Shown piece after piece: positions 19,016 to 27,503 of a DNA stretch of 64,000 bases. How positions within the stretch are numbered: the stretch's first letter is position 1; every line of letters starts with the position of its first letter. The stretch spans positions 4,661,501-4,725,500 of the forward strand of contig NZ_CP104040.1 in NCBI RefSeq assembly GCF_025152745.1. The letters run 5' to 3'. A program made the position numbers and the translations under genes. The notes beneath the pieces are model-generated. The model searched no databases. It saw only the letters and a list, made by a program, of their open reading frames with translations, and was not told the DNA's origin. Origin of the DNA: Rhizobium sp. WSM4643. Lineage in GTDB: Bacteria > Pseudomonadota > Alphaproteobacteria > Rhizobiales > Rhizobiaceae.

Positions 19016-19053
19016 CGCCCCGCCGCCACACTGCGGCGGGGCGTTTATTGTTT
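19016..19053 (+). terminator. Rho-independent terminator
   Basis: A perfect 11-bp stem, CGCCCCGCCGC (19016-19026) with GCGGCGGGGCG (19033-19043), a six-base loop, then TTTATTGTTTT. It ends transcription of the small membrane protein gene before pncB. Confidence 0.92.
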
Positions 19054-19180
19054 TGTCTGGACTTTAGCCGCCGATTTTTCGATAAGAAGGCACACGAGCC
19101 GGTTTCGTGCGCCGGCTGGGAACTTGGCAGTACCCGGGAATTTGGCAGCACCTGACCGGAGTGGACAGGGCGGGAGTTTC

Positions 19181-20485
19181 ATGGCCAGGACCGATATCGC
19201 AAGACGCGTCTATAATCACGCCTGGAAACTCGATCCGATCATCCGCAGCCTGATCGATACCGATTTCTACAAGCTTTTGATGCTGCAGATGATCTGGAAG
19301 CTCTATCCGGACGTGAACGCTTCCTTCACCCTGATTAACCGCACCAAGCGGGTGCGTCTGGCCGAAGAACTCGATGAAGGCGAATTGCGCGAGCAGCTCG
19401 ATCATGCCCGCACGCTGAGGCTCTCCAAGAAGGAGATGATCTGGCTTGCGGGTAACAGCTTCTATGGTCGCGCGCAGATCTTCGAACCGGAATTCCTCGC
19501 TTGGCTTTCCAATTTCCAGCTGCCCGAATACGAGCTGTCGAAGAAGGACGGGCAATATGTGCTGGATTTCCACGGATCGTGGAAGGAAACCACCATGTGG
19601 GAAATCCCGGCGCTCGCCATCGTCAACGAGCTTAGGTCGCGCTCGGCGATGAAGGCGCTCGGTCCCTTCACCCTCGATGTGCTCTATGCCCGCGCCAAGG
19701 CGAAGATGTGGTCGAAGGTCGAACGGCTGAAGGAACTGCCGGGCCTGCGCATCTCCGATTTCGGCACCCGCCGCCGTCACAGTTTCCTCTGGCAGCGCTG
19801 GTGCGTCGAGGCGCTGAAGGAAGGCATCGGCCCGGCCTTTGCCGGTACCAGCAACGTATTGCTGGCGATGGATTCCGATCTCGAGGCCGTCGGCACCAAT
19901 GCCCACGAGCTACCGATGGTGGCCGCCGCCCTGGCCGAAACCGACGAGCAGTTGCGCAACGCGCCCTACAAGATCCTGCGCGACTGGAACAAGCTCTATG
20001 GCGGCAACCTTCTGATCGTCCTGCCGGATGCCTTCGGCACCGCCGCCTTCCTGCGCGACGCGCCGGAATGGGTCGCCGACTGGACCGGTTTCCGCCCGGA
20101 CAGTGCCCCGCCGATCGAAGGCGGCGAGAAGATTATCGACTGGTGGAAAAAGATGGGCCGCGATCCGCGCCAGAAGCTGCTGATCTTCTCCGACGGTCTC
20201 GACGTCGACGCTATCATCGATACCTACCGGCATTTCGAAGGCCGCGTGCGCATGAGCTTCGGCTGGGGCACGAACCTGACGAACGATTTTTCCGGCTGCG
20301 CGCCGATCGAGATCTCCGGCCTCAACCCGATCTCCATCGTCTGCAAGGTCAGCGACGCCAACGGCCGTCCGGCGGTGAAACTCTCCGACAACCCGCAGAA
20401 GGCGACCGGCGAACCGGCCGAGGTCGAACGCTACCTGAAATTCTTCGGCGCCGAGGACAGGGTCGATCAGACCGTTCTGGTATAG
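19181..20485 (+). CDS. pncB: Nicotinate phosphoribosyltransferase
   Basis: PncB joins nicotinate and PRPP to form nicotinate mononucleotide in NAD salvage, in the cytosol. The 434-residue protein shows [19 protein letters not shown] near the start, the [15 protein letters not shown] block containing the phosphorylatable histidine, [11 protein letters not shown], and the PRPP-binding FSDGLDVD and [10 protein letters not shown] motifs. I chose [10 protein letters not shown] at 19181, preceded by a GGGAG site, over an upstream in-frame Met at 19124 that adds residues without homology. The 3' end overlaps a small gene on the opposite strand by 19 bases. Confidence 0.95.
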   Translation: MARTDIARRVYNHAWKLDPIIRSLIDTDFYKLLMLQMIWKLYPDVNASFTLINRTKRVRLAEELDEGELREQLDHARTLRLSKKEMIWLAGNSFYGRAQIFEPEFLAWLSNFQLPEYELSKKDGQYVLDFHGSWKETTMWEIPALAIVNELRSRSAMKALGPFTLDVLYARAKAKMWSKVERLKELPGLRISDFGTRRRHSFLWQRWCVEALKEGIGPAFAGTSNVLLAMDSDLEAVGTNAHELPMVAAALAETDEQLRNAPYKILRDWNKLYGGNLLIVLPDAFGTAAFLRDAPEWVADWTGFRPDSAPPIEGGEKIIDWWKKMGRDPRQKLLIFSDGLDVDAIIDTYRHFEGRVRMSFGWGTNLTNDFSGCAPIEISGLNPISIVCKVSDANGRPAVKLSDNPQKATGEPAEVERYLKFFGAEDRVDQTVLV

Positions 20486-20706
20486 GTCTGGGCCAATGTG
20501 CCGCCATCCCGGGGCATATTGATGTGCCCCGCCATCGCATCCTCGATCGACCAACCGAAGCGCCAGGCGTCGAACATCGAGTACCATTCCTGGAAGTCGG
20601 TGATCGGCAGGATATCCGGCTTCGACATCGGATTGTCGGCCAGGCTGCGGCCACGGGCACGGTCCCGTGCGCCACGCTCCTGCATCTCAAGCAGCTTCTC
20701 GAACAT
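20467..20706 (-). CDS. Hypothetical small protein, antisense overlap with pncB end
   Basis: No family is recognised. The 79-residue product is strongly charged at the N-terminus ([21 protein letters not shown]) and aromatic-rich in the middle ([20 protein letters not shown]), without a signal peptide or membrane segment. The start at 20706 is chosen because GGAG lies seven bases upstream; an upstream Met at 20739 lacks a ribosome-binding site. Convergent with pncB, overlapping it by 19 bases. The distinctive tryptophan-rich segment and good start support a real gene, but this is a judgement. Confidence 0.62.
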   Translation of the reverse strand: MFEKLLEMQERGARDRARGRSLADNPMSKPDILPITDFQEWYSMFDAWRFGWSIEDAMAGHINMPRDGGTLAQTYTRTV

Positions 20707-21147
20707 CATCACTCTCCGGTCTTTACCCGATAGCTTCATGCAATCATGCTAATAAAGCATTGTCGAGTCCGGACGCGATATCTCGAGTTTTTCACAGGAT
20801 TAGCTCCAATTCGCTAGTTCGGTGGGATGATGGGGTCCCAAACTGGCGCGGGATCATACGATCTCAAGCAAACAAGCGGGGCATGTGGCGTTCGAAAACG
20901 ATACGCATTTCGGCATGGCGCTCCACGAGCGTCACGTGACGGGGAGGCTCGGCTTCCTGGCTGGGGTTCGCCGCCGAGCCTCCCGGCTGGCCGACCTTTA
21001 AGCCGGCAGCGCCGACACGTTGCCGCTGTTCGGCAGGGGCGATCCAACCCAGATGATATCGAAGGCTAACAGCCGGTTAATATCCACCGGCCGCGTCCCG
21101 ATTCCACACAACCCCGCAATGCGTGCCGTCGCTATCCGCGCGGGTTT
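20707..21147. other. Intergenic stretch without a supported gene; contains a 12-bp inverted repeat
   Basis: No convincing coding sequence was seen. A 12-bp perfect inverted repeat, GGGAGGCTCGGC (20942-20953) and GCCGAGCCTCCC (20973-20984), has a 19-base loop and no T-run on either side, so it is a weak terminator candidate at best. Confidence 0.5.
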
Positions 21148-21357
21148 TCAGGCTGCCAATCTGCGAAACCGGGTTCTGATCCGGTCGAGATAATAATGGC
21201 CGGGAGACGGCGCCACCGTCATCGCGTGGGCTTCCGAGGAGGGAACGCCTTCGAACAGACGTTCCTCGCCATTCTTGAAACAAATCCTGAGCCGTCCGTC
21301 TTCCTGGCTGAAATAGACGGATTTGATGATCTTCGACTTTACCGAAAGTTCTTCCAC
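21148..21357 (-). CDS. KTSC-domain protein
   Basis: A 69-residue protein that fits the KTSC domain, a small module of unknown function in bacteria: an SVYFSQEDGRLRICFKNG beta-hairpin region, then LFEGVP, then the APSPGHYYLDRIRTRF segment that matches the family's SKGRYFNxxIR end. GTG at 21357 is the start; GGAG lies nine bases before it. It stands alone, with poorly coding sequence on both sides. Function cannot be inferred. Confidence 0.72.
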   Translation of the reverse strand: MEELSVKSKIIKSVYFSQEDGRLRICFKNGEERLFEGVPSSEAHAMTVAPSPGHYYLDRIRTRFRRLAA

Positions 21358-21600
21358 CTGTTTAATCTCCGTATTTTGGTTTGGCAGAAAGATAAACCCA
21401 AACGTGCAAAGACGCGGTGAAGCGGCATGGTAAAAATTCAGGAATCTTTGGACGTTTTAAACCTCGTAGCGTCATCGGAGCGACGGGTTCGAGAGCCTCG
21501 AACGTACGCTTGCGAGCGGGGCATTTCGTTGCTCCGCCTCGCACGCATCCGCCGCAGCAAAAGCCTGTTTCCGCAATTTGGTCGGGAGCTCGAAATCAGA

Positions 21601-22152
21601 TCAAGCCCGATCAGATTTCGCCAATCCGGCAGAGAAGGCCGTCAGCAACGCCTTTCCCTGGCCCCAGTCCTCAAGACCGCTTTGCCCGTTGATATGGCCG
21701 AAAGGACCGATCGCGACAAGGCCGCTGCCCCACAGATCCGCGCGCGCATGGGCATGATCGAGCGTGCCGAAGGGATCATCGGCGCTTGCGATAATCAGAG
21801 TGGGGAAGCGCATCTTTTGCGACGGCGGATCGGCGAATCCGGCCGCCTCCTCAGGGAATAACGCGGACTGCGGATCCGGGACTGCCACAAGAAACGCTCC
21901 GGCAACGGCAAGCGAAGAAACCTGCTGCCAATGAGCAACCAGCAGACAGGCAAGGCTATGGGCGACCAGCAGGGGAGGGGTCGCCGATGCGCCGACGGCG
22001 CGCTCCAGAGCTGAAATCCAGTCCGCCAAGTCGGGCTTTTCCCAATTAGCCGGTTGGAAACGCCGCATGTCCGGGTTCGACCTTTCCCAGCGTGTTTGCC
22101 AATGAGTCTCACCCGAACCGCCAATTCCCGGCAATATGATGATGTCCTTCAT
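21601..22152 (-). CDS. Alpha/beta hydrolase of RBBP9/YdeN family
   Basis: A small serine hydrolase of 183 residues. It begins MKDIIILPGIGGSGETHWQTRWE, the RBBP9/YdeN signature, has the nucleophile elbow VAHSLACLL (Gly replaced by Ala in the GxSxG-type elbow, as is usual in this family), an aspartate in ASADDPFG and a histidine in GPFGHING. Start 22152 is preferred over a longer in-frame form at 22221 because the family begins at this point. It is divergent from an Lrp-type regulator. The substrate is unknown; members have been described as esterases. Confidence 0.85.
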   Translation of the reverse strand: MKDIIILPGIGGSGETHWQTRWERSNPDMRRFQPANWEKPDLADWISALERAVGASATPPLLVAHSLACLLVAHWQQVSSLAVAGAFLVAVPDPQSALFPEEAAGFADPPSQKMRFPTLIIASADDPFGTLDHAHARADLWGSGLVAIGPFGHINGQSGLEDWGQGKALLTAFSAGLAKSDRA

Positions 22153-22180
22153 GTCTTTTCCTTTGATCATCCGCGCAGGT

Positions 22181-22197
22181 GAAAATGATGCATTTTC
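22181..22197. promoter_or_regulatory. Candidate Lrp/AsnC-type operator
   Basis: GAAAATG-ATG-CATTTTC, an AT-rich 7-3-7 inverted repeat between the divergent hydrolase and Lrp-type genes, flanked by two TGATCA palindromes. AT-rich dyads of this kind suit Lrp-family binding. This is inference from position and symmetry. Confidence 0.45.
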
Positions 22198-22262
22198 ATT
22201 TGCTTCGGAATGAATGATCATCGGAAAACCACGCCGCTCTCCGATGATTTTAAGGTGATCCC

Positions 22263-22739
22263 ATGGCTTTTCAGGAAAACAATCGGGTATTGCTCGATCC
22301 GACCGATATCGCCATCATCGAAGCGATGCAGGAAAATGGACGCATTGCGATCTCCGAACTCGGTCGGCGGGTCGGGCTCTCTCAGCCGGCAGCATCGGAA
22401 CGCGTCAAGCGGCTGGAAGATCGCGGCATCATTGTCGGTTACACCGCCCGGATAGACCCGACCGCTTTGGGAATTGGAATGACGGCTGTGCTTCGCCTGC
22501 GCACGACGCATGAGCATATCAAGGCCTGTCTGAAACAGTTCGCGGAAATGCCGCAAGTCATGGAAGTACTGCGTCTCACCGGAGAGGACTGTTTTCTCTT
22601 GAAGGTGCTTGTCCCGTCGCCCGGAGAACTGGAAACGATCGTTGACACGATTGCGCGATTTGGGGCCGTGACGACATCTCTGGTGTTGCGCAGCGAGAAC
22701 CCGAAGCCGATCGGACGCGCCCTGATTCAGCGTCCTTGA
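22263..22739 (+). CDS. Lrp/AsnC-family transcriptional regulator
   Basis: A 158-residue regulator. The helix-turn-helix is within residues 14-60 (DIAIIEAMQENGRIAISELGRRVGLS and ASERVKRLEDRGIIVGY), and the RAM/AsnC ligand-binding domain follows with GMTAVLRLRTT and VMEVLRLTGEDCFLLKV. It is divergent from the RBBP9-like hydrolase and probably controls it together with itself. Effectors of this family are usually amino acids; the identity here is unknown. Confidence 0.92.
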   Translation: MAFQENNRVLLDPTDIAIIEAMQENGRIAISELGRRVGLSQPAASERVKRLEDRGIIVGYTARIDPTALGIGMTAVLRLRTTHEHIKACLKQFAEMPQVMEVLRLTGEDCFLLKVLVPSPGELETIVDTIARFGAVTTSLVLRSENPKPIGRALIQRP

Positions 22740-22839
22740 GAATATGCGGACGACCAGCTTGTTTCAACAAAGCCTGCCGCCAAACGCTTTCGCGTCCCGC
22801 TCTCGATGCGGTCTGCAATCAATACTGAAAATGAGGGCA

Positions 22840-22929
22840 TGGCGGACAGGGTGGGATTCGAACCCACGGTACGCTTTCACGTACACACGCGTTCCAGGCG
22901 TGCGCCTTAAACCACTCGGCCACCTGTCC
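22840..22929 (-). tRNA. tRNA-Ser (anticodon GGA)
   Basis: The minus strand folds as a class II tRNA: acceptor GGACAGG with CCTGTCC, D-arm GCCGAGTGG, anticodon stem CACGC/GCGTG around loop CTGGAAC (anticodon GGA), a long variable arm TGTACGTGAAAGCGTAC, and T-arm GTGGGTTCGAATCCCAC. The terminal GCCA is genomically encoded. Length 90 bases, reading serine codons UCC and UCU. Confidence 0.97.
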
Positions 22930-22977
22930 ATTGGGCGTTCGCGCCTAGGATAGGAGCAAATCGTCGGAACGGCGCGA

Positions 22978-23005
22978 TATATACCGATGAATTTTTGTCG
23001 ATCAA
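22978..23005 (-). promoter_or_regulatory. Possible promoter of tRNA-Ser
   Basis: On the minus strand TTGATC, a 16-base spacer and TATATA lie about 50 bases upstream of the tRNA 5' end. This resembles a housekeeping -35/-10 pair, though the spacer is one base short of optimal. Confidence 0.4.
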
Positions 23006-23155
23006 CCGAAATCTAACAGTTTTTTGACTTCTTCAGATAAAACTCGCCTCGGCCCCTCCATTGTGCTTCACCTCGTCGATGACTATGTAATTCTCAAGGT
23101 GGAGAATGGCGCGGCCGGCCGGAATTGTCCGGCATATCGAGCGTCGGAGGAATTG

Positions 23156-23473
23156 ATGCGTTTCCTGTTGCGTCTGGCGAGTCTTGTCGCGCTTGCGGCG
23201 GCCGTTATTGCCGGGACCATCGATTCGATCCAATCGGTTGCGGCCTCTTCCGTGGTGATGACGCCGATCTCCGATGCCTGGCAGGATGTGAGCCCGACAA
23301 CCCTGACGTCGCTGCAATCCTCCCTTTCCTATTATATCCACCCGCGTTTCTACACCTTCATCTTCCAGTGGCTGATGCTCCAGCCGGCCTTTGCCGTTTT
23401 CCTGGTGATCGCGCTGCTTCTGTGGATGATCGGCTACAAGAAGCCGCCGGTGGCCGGTCGCTTCACCGCATAG
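23156..23473 (+). CDS. Hypothetical two-span inner-membrane protein
   Basis: A 105-residue protein of unknown function. Helix 1 is near residues 3-24 (FLLRLASLVALAAAVIAG), then a loop of about 45 residues that appears periplasmic (SVVMTPISDAWQDVSPTTL), then helix 2 near residues 77-93 (FAVFLVIALLLWMIGY), with a short basic tail ending KKPPVAGRFTA. ATG 23156 follows a GGAGG site. Upstream in-frame codons have no homology-like character. No partner is evident: it lies between the tRNA and the nucleoside importer, on the same strand as the importer. Confidence 0.8.
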   Translation: MRFLLRLASLVALAAAVIAGTIDSIQSVAASSVVMTPISDAWQDVSPTTLTSLQSSLSYYIHPRFYTFIFQWLMLQPAFAVFLVIALLLWMIGYKKPPVAGRFTA

Positions 23474-23789
23474 CAAGGTTGTTTTGCGGCACGATCCGGC
23501 GAGAAATCCGGGTGGGCATCGACCGCCCTTCTACCTCGGTATTTGCCTCCGGATTGGCTAGAAAATCCGCATTTTGATGCAAGGAATGTCCAAAAATCAG
23601 CCCCGAAGAGCTGATTTTCGGCAATCGCTGCAAATCTTTACCAGCTGAAAAATTTCTGGTGAATTTTTCCGCGAGCCATGCAAGGATGCGCGCAGCCAGG
23701 CCTCCGGGGGGAGGTCGGTGGTTCCGCAGACATGCCCGAAAAGGGCTTGCGGGAGGACCCCTAACGAATAGCAACAACAGGGCTGCACA
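23474..23789 (+). other. 316-base leader/intergenic region before nucleoside importer, with a hairpin
   Basis: No gene was found. AAAATCAGC (23593-23601) and GCTGATTTT (23610-23618) form a 9-bp stem with an eight-base loop, and a purine-rich GGGGGGAGG tract follows around 23706. It may be a terminator for the small membrane protein gene or a leader structure of the importer. No known riboswitch consensus was recognised. Confidence 0.45.
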
Positions 23790-24782
23790 ATGAAAAAATC
23801 CCTTCTCACTCTCTTTGCCGTGGCTGCCATGTCGACGACGGCGCTTGCCGCCGATGTCAAGCCGGCGCTGGTCTACGGCACCGGCGGGAAGTTTGATAAA
23901 TCCTTCAACGAGGCGGCCTATAACGGTGCCGAGAAGTTCAAGGCCGAGACCGGCATTGCCTATCGCGACTTCGAGCCGACGGGCGACACCCAGGGCGAAC
24001 AGGCCATCCGCAACTTCGCAAGCCGCGGTTTCAATCCGGTGGTTGCAGTTTCCTTCGCCTGGACCTCGGCCATCGAGAAGGTTGCAGCCGAATTCCCGGA
24101 TACCAAGTTCATCATCGTTGACTCCGTCGTCGACAAGCCGAACGTCCGCTCGGTTGTCTACAAGGAAGAAGAAGGCTCCTACCTCGTCGGCGTTCTCGCC
24201 GGCATGGCGTCGAAGTCAGGCAAGGTCGGCTTCGTCGGCGGCATGGACATTCCGCTGATCCGCAAGTTCGAATGCGGCTACGAGCAGGGCGCACGCTCCG
24301 TCAAGGCCGATATCGAAGTCTTCCAGAACATGACCGGCACGACGGGTGCGGCCTGGAACGACCCGGTCCGCGGCGGCGAGCTCACCAAGAACCAGATCGA
24401 CCAGGGCGCTGACGTCGTCTATGCGGCAGCCGGTGCCACCGGTCTCGGCGTTCTCCAGACGGCCGCCGACAACAAGAAGCTGTCGATCGGCGTCGACTCC
24501 AACCAGAATTATCTGCATCCGGGCTCGGTCCTGACCTCGATGGTCAAGCGCGTCGATCTCGCCGTCTACAACGCCTACAACGACACCAAGAACGACAAGT
24601 TCACCGGCGGCGTCCAGGCGCTCGGCGTCAAGGAAGACGGTGTTGGCGCCGCGATCGATGAGCACAACAAGTCGCTGATCACGCCGGAAATGCAGGCTGC
24701 CGTCGACAAGGCCAGGGCCGACATCATCGCGGGGACCATCAAGGTTCACGATTACACCTCGGACAACGCTTGCCCGAAGTGA
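23790..24782 (+). CDS. BMP-family nucleoside-binding protein of ABC importer
   Basis: A periplasmic substrate-binding protein of the basic membrane protein (BMP/PnrA) family, whose studied members bind purine and pyrimidine nucleosides. The 330-residue product has a cleavable Sec signal (cut after STTALA) and no lipobox cysteine, so it should be soluble rather than lipid-anchored. Family segments include GTGGKFDKSFNEAAYNGAE, FIIVDSVV, GSYLVGVLAGMASK, VGFVGGMD and YAAAGATGLGVLQTA. The downstream ATPase, permeases and nucleoside enzymes support nucleoside uptake. A hairpin at 24815 separates it from the ATPase gene, which would favour higher expression of the binding protein. Confidence 0.9.
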   Translation: MKKSLLTLFAVAAMSTTALAADVKPALVYGTGGKFDKSFNEAAYNGAEKFKAETGIAYRDFEPTGDTQGEQAIRNFASRGFNPVVAVSFAWTSAIEKVAAEFPDTKFIIVDSVVDKPNVRSVVYKEEEGSYLVGVLAGMASKSGKVGFVGGMDIPLIRKFECGYEQGARSVKADIEVFQNMTGTTGAAWNDPVRGGELTKNQIDQGADVVYAAAGATGLGVLQTAADNKKLSIGVDSNQNYLHPGSVLTSMVKRVDLAVYNAYNDTKNDKFTGGVQALGVKEDGVGAAIDEHNKSLITPEMQAAVDKARADIIAGTIKVHDYTSDNACPK

Positions 24783-24814
24783 TCCGCGCCCGAATGTGAT
24801 CGACGATTGAGATC

Positions 24815-24853
24815 GGGCGTATGGCGGAGGGGATTTTCGCCATACGCCCTTTT
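24815..24853 (+). terminator. Intra-operon terminator/attenuator after the BMP gene
   Basis: GGGCGTATGGCG (24815-24826) pairs perfectly with CGCCATACGCCC (24838-24849), loop 11 bases, followed by TTTT. It lies 18 bases before the next gene's start. Partial read-through would give excess binding protein over membrane components. Confidence 0.85.
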
Positions 24854-24870
24854 CTTATTTGGAGCCTGCA

Positions 24871-26382
24871 GTGACAGATAAGCCCGCTATCGAGCTTGTC
24901 GGCATCGACAAGAAGTTCGGTGCCGTCCACGCCAACAAGGACATCAACCTTACCGTTGCCAGGGGGACGATCCACGGCATCATCGGCGAAAACGGCGCCG
25001 GCAAATCGACCCTGATGTCGATCATCTACGGTTTCTATCATGCCGACAGCGGCGAGATCCGCGTCAACGGCAGCCCCGTCACCATCCGCGACAGCCAGGC
25101 GGCGATCGCCACCGGCATCGGCATGGTGCACCAGCATTTCATGCTGGTCGATAATTTTACGGTGCTCGAGAACATCATGCTTGGCGCCGAAGCCGGCATG
25201 CTGTTGGCGAGGGGCGTCGCCTCGGCGCGCGCCGAGCTCAAGCGGCTGGAAACGGAATATGGTCTTGAGGTCGATCCCGACGCGCTGATCGAGGAGCTGC
25301 CGGTCGGCCTGCAGCAGCGTGTCGAGATCCTGAAAGCCATGTATCGCGGCGCCGAGATCCTGATCCTCGACGAGCCCACAGGCGTGCTGACGCCGGCGGA
25401 GGCTGATCACCTCTTCCGCATTCTCAAGGTGTTGCGCGACCAGGGCAAGACGATCATCCTCATCACCCACAAGCTGCGCGAGATCATGGCGATCACCGAT
25501 ACAGTCTCGGTCATGCGCCGCGGCGAAATGGTCGCGACCCGCAAGACGTCGGAGACGACGGTGGAGGAACTCGCCGAACTGATGGTCGGCCGCCGCGTGC
25601 TGCTGCGTGTGCAGAAGGGGGAGGCGAACCCGCAAGCCGCCGTGCTGTCTGTCCGCAACCTCACGGTCAAGGACAATCGCGGCGTCACCATGGTCGACAA
25701 CGTCTCCTTCGACGTGCGCGCCGGTGAGATCGTCGGCATCGCTGGTGTCGCCGGCAACGGCCAGTCGGAATTGCTGGAGGCGATTGCCGGCATCCGCAAG
25801 CCGACCTCCGGTGAAATCCTGCTTGACGGCCAGACGATCGACAAGGCCGATCCCGCCCGCCTGCGTGATCTCGGCCTCGCTCATATTCCCGAGGACCGCC
25901 ACCATATGGGCCTGGTGTTGAAATTCGAGGAATATGAAAATTCCGTGCTCGGTTACCACCGCCGCCCGGCCTACAGCAAAGGCCCGCTGCTCGATCTCGA
26001 AGCGATCCGCAAGGATGCGATGGAGAAGATCGAGAAATACGACATTCGCCCGCCGAACCCGCGGCTGAAGACGGCGAATTTCTCCGGCGGCAACCAGCAG
26101 AAGATCGTCGTCGCCCGTGAGATCGAACGCGATCCGAAGATGCTGATCATCGGCCAGCCGACACGCGGCGTCGATATCGGCGCCATCGAATTCATCCACC
26201 GCCGGATCATCGAGATGCGCGACGCGGGCAAGGCGATCCTGCTCGTCTCCGTCGAACTCGATGAAATCCGCTCCCTTTCAGACCGTATCCTTGTCATGTT
26301 TGCCGGCCATGTCGTCGGCGAGAAGACGCCCGATGCCGGTGAACAGACCCTCGGCCTGATGATGGCCGGCATTGCCGCGTGA
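24871..26382 (+). CDS. ABC nucleoside importer ATPase (two ABC domains)
   Basis: A 503-residue ATPase with two ABC domains, as in sugar and nucleoside importers. Domain 1 has Walker A GENGAGKST and Walker B ILILDEPTGVLTP; domain 2 has a changed Walker A region (GVAGNGQSE), usual for the inactive half in this class, then FSGGNQQKIVVARE and the IGQPTRGVD motif. GTG 24871 is chosen because GGAG lies six bases upstream; a TTG twelve bases earlier is possible. It is followed closely by two permease genes, completing a BMP-type importer. Confidence 0.92.
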   Translation: MTDKPAIELVGIDKKFGAVHANKDINLTVARGTIHGIIGENGAGKSTLMSIIYGFYHADSGEIRVNGSPVTIRDSQAAIATGIGMVHQHFMLVDNFTVLENIMLGAEAGMLLARGVASARAELKRLETEYGLEVDPDALIEELPVGLQQRVEILKAMYRGAEILILDEPTGVLTPAEADHLFRILKVLRDQGKTIILITHKLREIMAITDTVSVMRRGEMVATRKTSETTVEELAELMVGRRVLLRVQKGEANPQAAVLSVRNLTVKDNRGVTMVDNVSFDVRAGEIVGIAGVAGNGQSELLEAIAGIRKPTSGEILLDGQTIDKADPARLRDLGLAHIPEDRHHMGLVLKFEEYENSVLGYHRRPAYSKGPLLDLEAIRKDAMEKIEKYDIRPPNPRLKTANFSGGNQQKIVVAREIERDPKMLIIGQPTRGVDIGAIEFIHRRIIEMRDAGKAILLVSVELDEIRSLSDRILVMFAGHVVGEKTPDAGEQTLGLMMAGIAA

Positions 26383-26389
26383 GGCCTTT

Positions 26390-27493
26390 ATGAGCACTGC
26401 TTCCGTTCCGCTACCAAACTGGATCAATTACGGCCTCATCCCGATTTTGAACCTCATCGTCGCCTTCCTGATCTCCGGCTTCGTCGTCTGGTTGATCGGC
26501 GAGAGCCCGCTCGATGCGCTGTCGCTGCTGATCCAGGGCGCGCTCGGTAATGGCGAAGGCATCGGCTTCACGCTGTATTACGCGACGAGCTTCATCTTCA
26601 CCGGCCTCTCCGTCGCGGTGGCGATCCATGCCGGCCTTTTCAACATCGGCTCGGAAGGCCAGGCCTATGTCGGCGGCCTCGGCTGCGCGCTGGTGGCACT
26701 GTCGCTCGATCGCTACGTGCCGTGGTATGTAACGATGCCGATCGCCGTCGTCGGCGCCGGCCTGTTCGGCGCAGCCTGGGCCTTCATCCCGGCCTTCCTG
26801 CAGGCAAAACGCGGCAGCCACATCGTCATCACGACGATCATGTTCAATTACATCGGCGCAGCGCTCATGGTGTATCTCCTGGTGCATGTGCTGATCGTGC
26901 CCGGCAAAATGGCGCCGGAAACCCGCACCTTCCTCGAAGGCGGCCAATTGCCGAAGCTCGGCTGGGTTATGCAACTGTTCGGCGCCAAGCTGGGGGCTGC
27001 CCCGTTCAACGTCTCCTTCATCATTGCGCTCGTCGTCAGCTACCTCGTCTGGTTGCTTGTCTGGCGCACCAAGCTCGGTTTCGAGATGCGCACGCTGGGC
27101 GTCAGCCCGACGGCGGCGGCCTATGCCGGCATCCCCTATGCCCGCACGGTGATCATCGCCATGCTGCTCTCCGGCGCGCTCGCCGGCATGATGGCGCTGA
27201 ACCCTGTCATGGGCTCGTCGGCCCGTCTGCAGGTGGAATTCGTCGGTGGTGCCGGCTTCGTCGGCATCGCCGTCTCGCTGATGGGCCGCAATCATCCGCT
27301 CGGCATCATCGTGGCGGCGATCCTCTTCGGCATCCTCTACCAGGGCGGCGACTGGATCTCCTTCGAAATGCCGAACATCACCCGCGAGATGATCCTCGTC
27401 ATCCAGGGTCTGGTGATCCTCTTTGCCGGCGCGCTGGAATATATGTTCCGGCCGGCGATGGTGCGCCTCTACCAACAATTCAAGCGCGGTTAA
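26390..27493 (+). CDS. ABC nucleoside importer permease 1
   Basis: A BPD_transp_2 family inner-membrane permease of 367 residues. About eight to ten hydrophobic segments are visible, beginning with LIPILNLIVAFLISGFVVWL. The motif AIHAGLFNIGSEGQAYVGG near residue 80 is the conserved BMP-importer permease signature. ATG 26390 lies seven bases after the ATPase stop. A contiguous partner permease follows. Confidence 0.92.
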   Translation: MSTASVPLPNWINYGLIPILNLIVAFLISGFVVWLIGESPLDALSLLIQGALGNGEGIGFTLYYATSFIFTGLSVAVAIHAGLFNIGSEGQAYVGGLGCALVALSLDRYVPWYVTMPIAVVGAGLFGAAWAFIPAFLQAKRGSHIVITTIMFNYIGAALMVYLLVHVLIVPGKMAPETRTFLEGGQLPKLGWVMQLFGAKLGAAPFNVSFIIALVVSYLVWLLVWRTKLGFEMRTLGVSPTAAAYAGIPYARTVIIAMLLSGALAGMMALNPVMGSSARLQVEFVGGAGFVGIAVSLMGRNHPLGIIVAAILFGILYQGGDWISFEMPNITREMILVIQGLVILFAGALEYMFRPAMVRLYQQFKRG

Positions 27494-27503
27494 GGAGCGA
27501 GTG

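Noticed and set aside
20942..20984. Terminator in the gap after pncB
   Set aside because: A 12-bp stem with a 19-base loop but no T-run on either strand; described only as an inverted repeat.
21427..21861. Open frame beside the alpha/beta hydrolase
   Set aside because: Composition is typical of an antisense shadow and no motif is visible.
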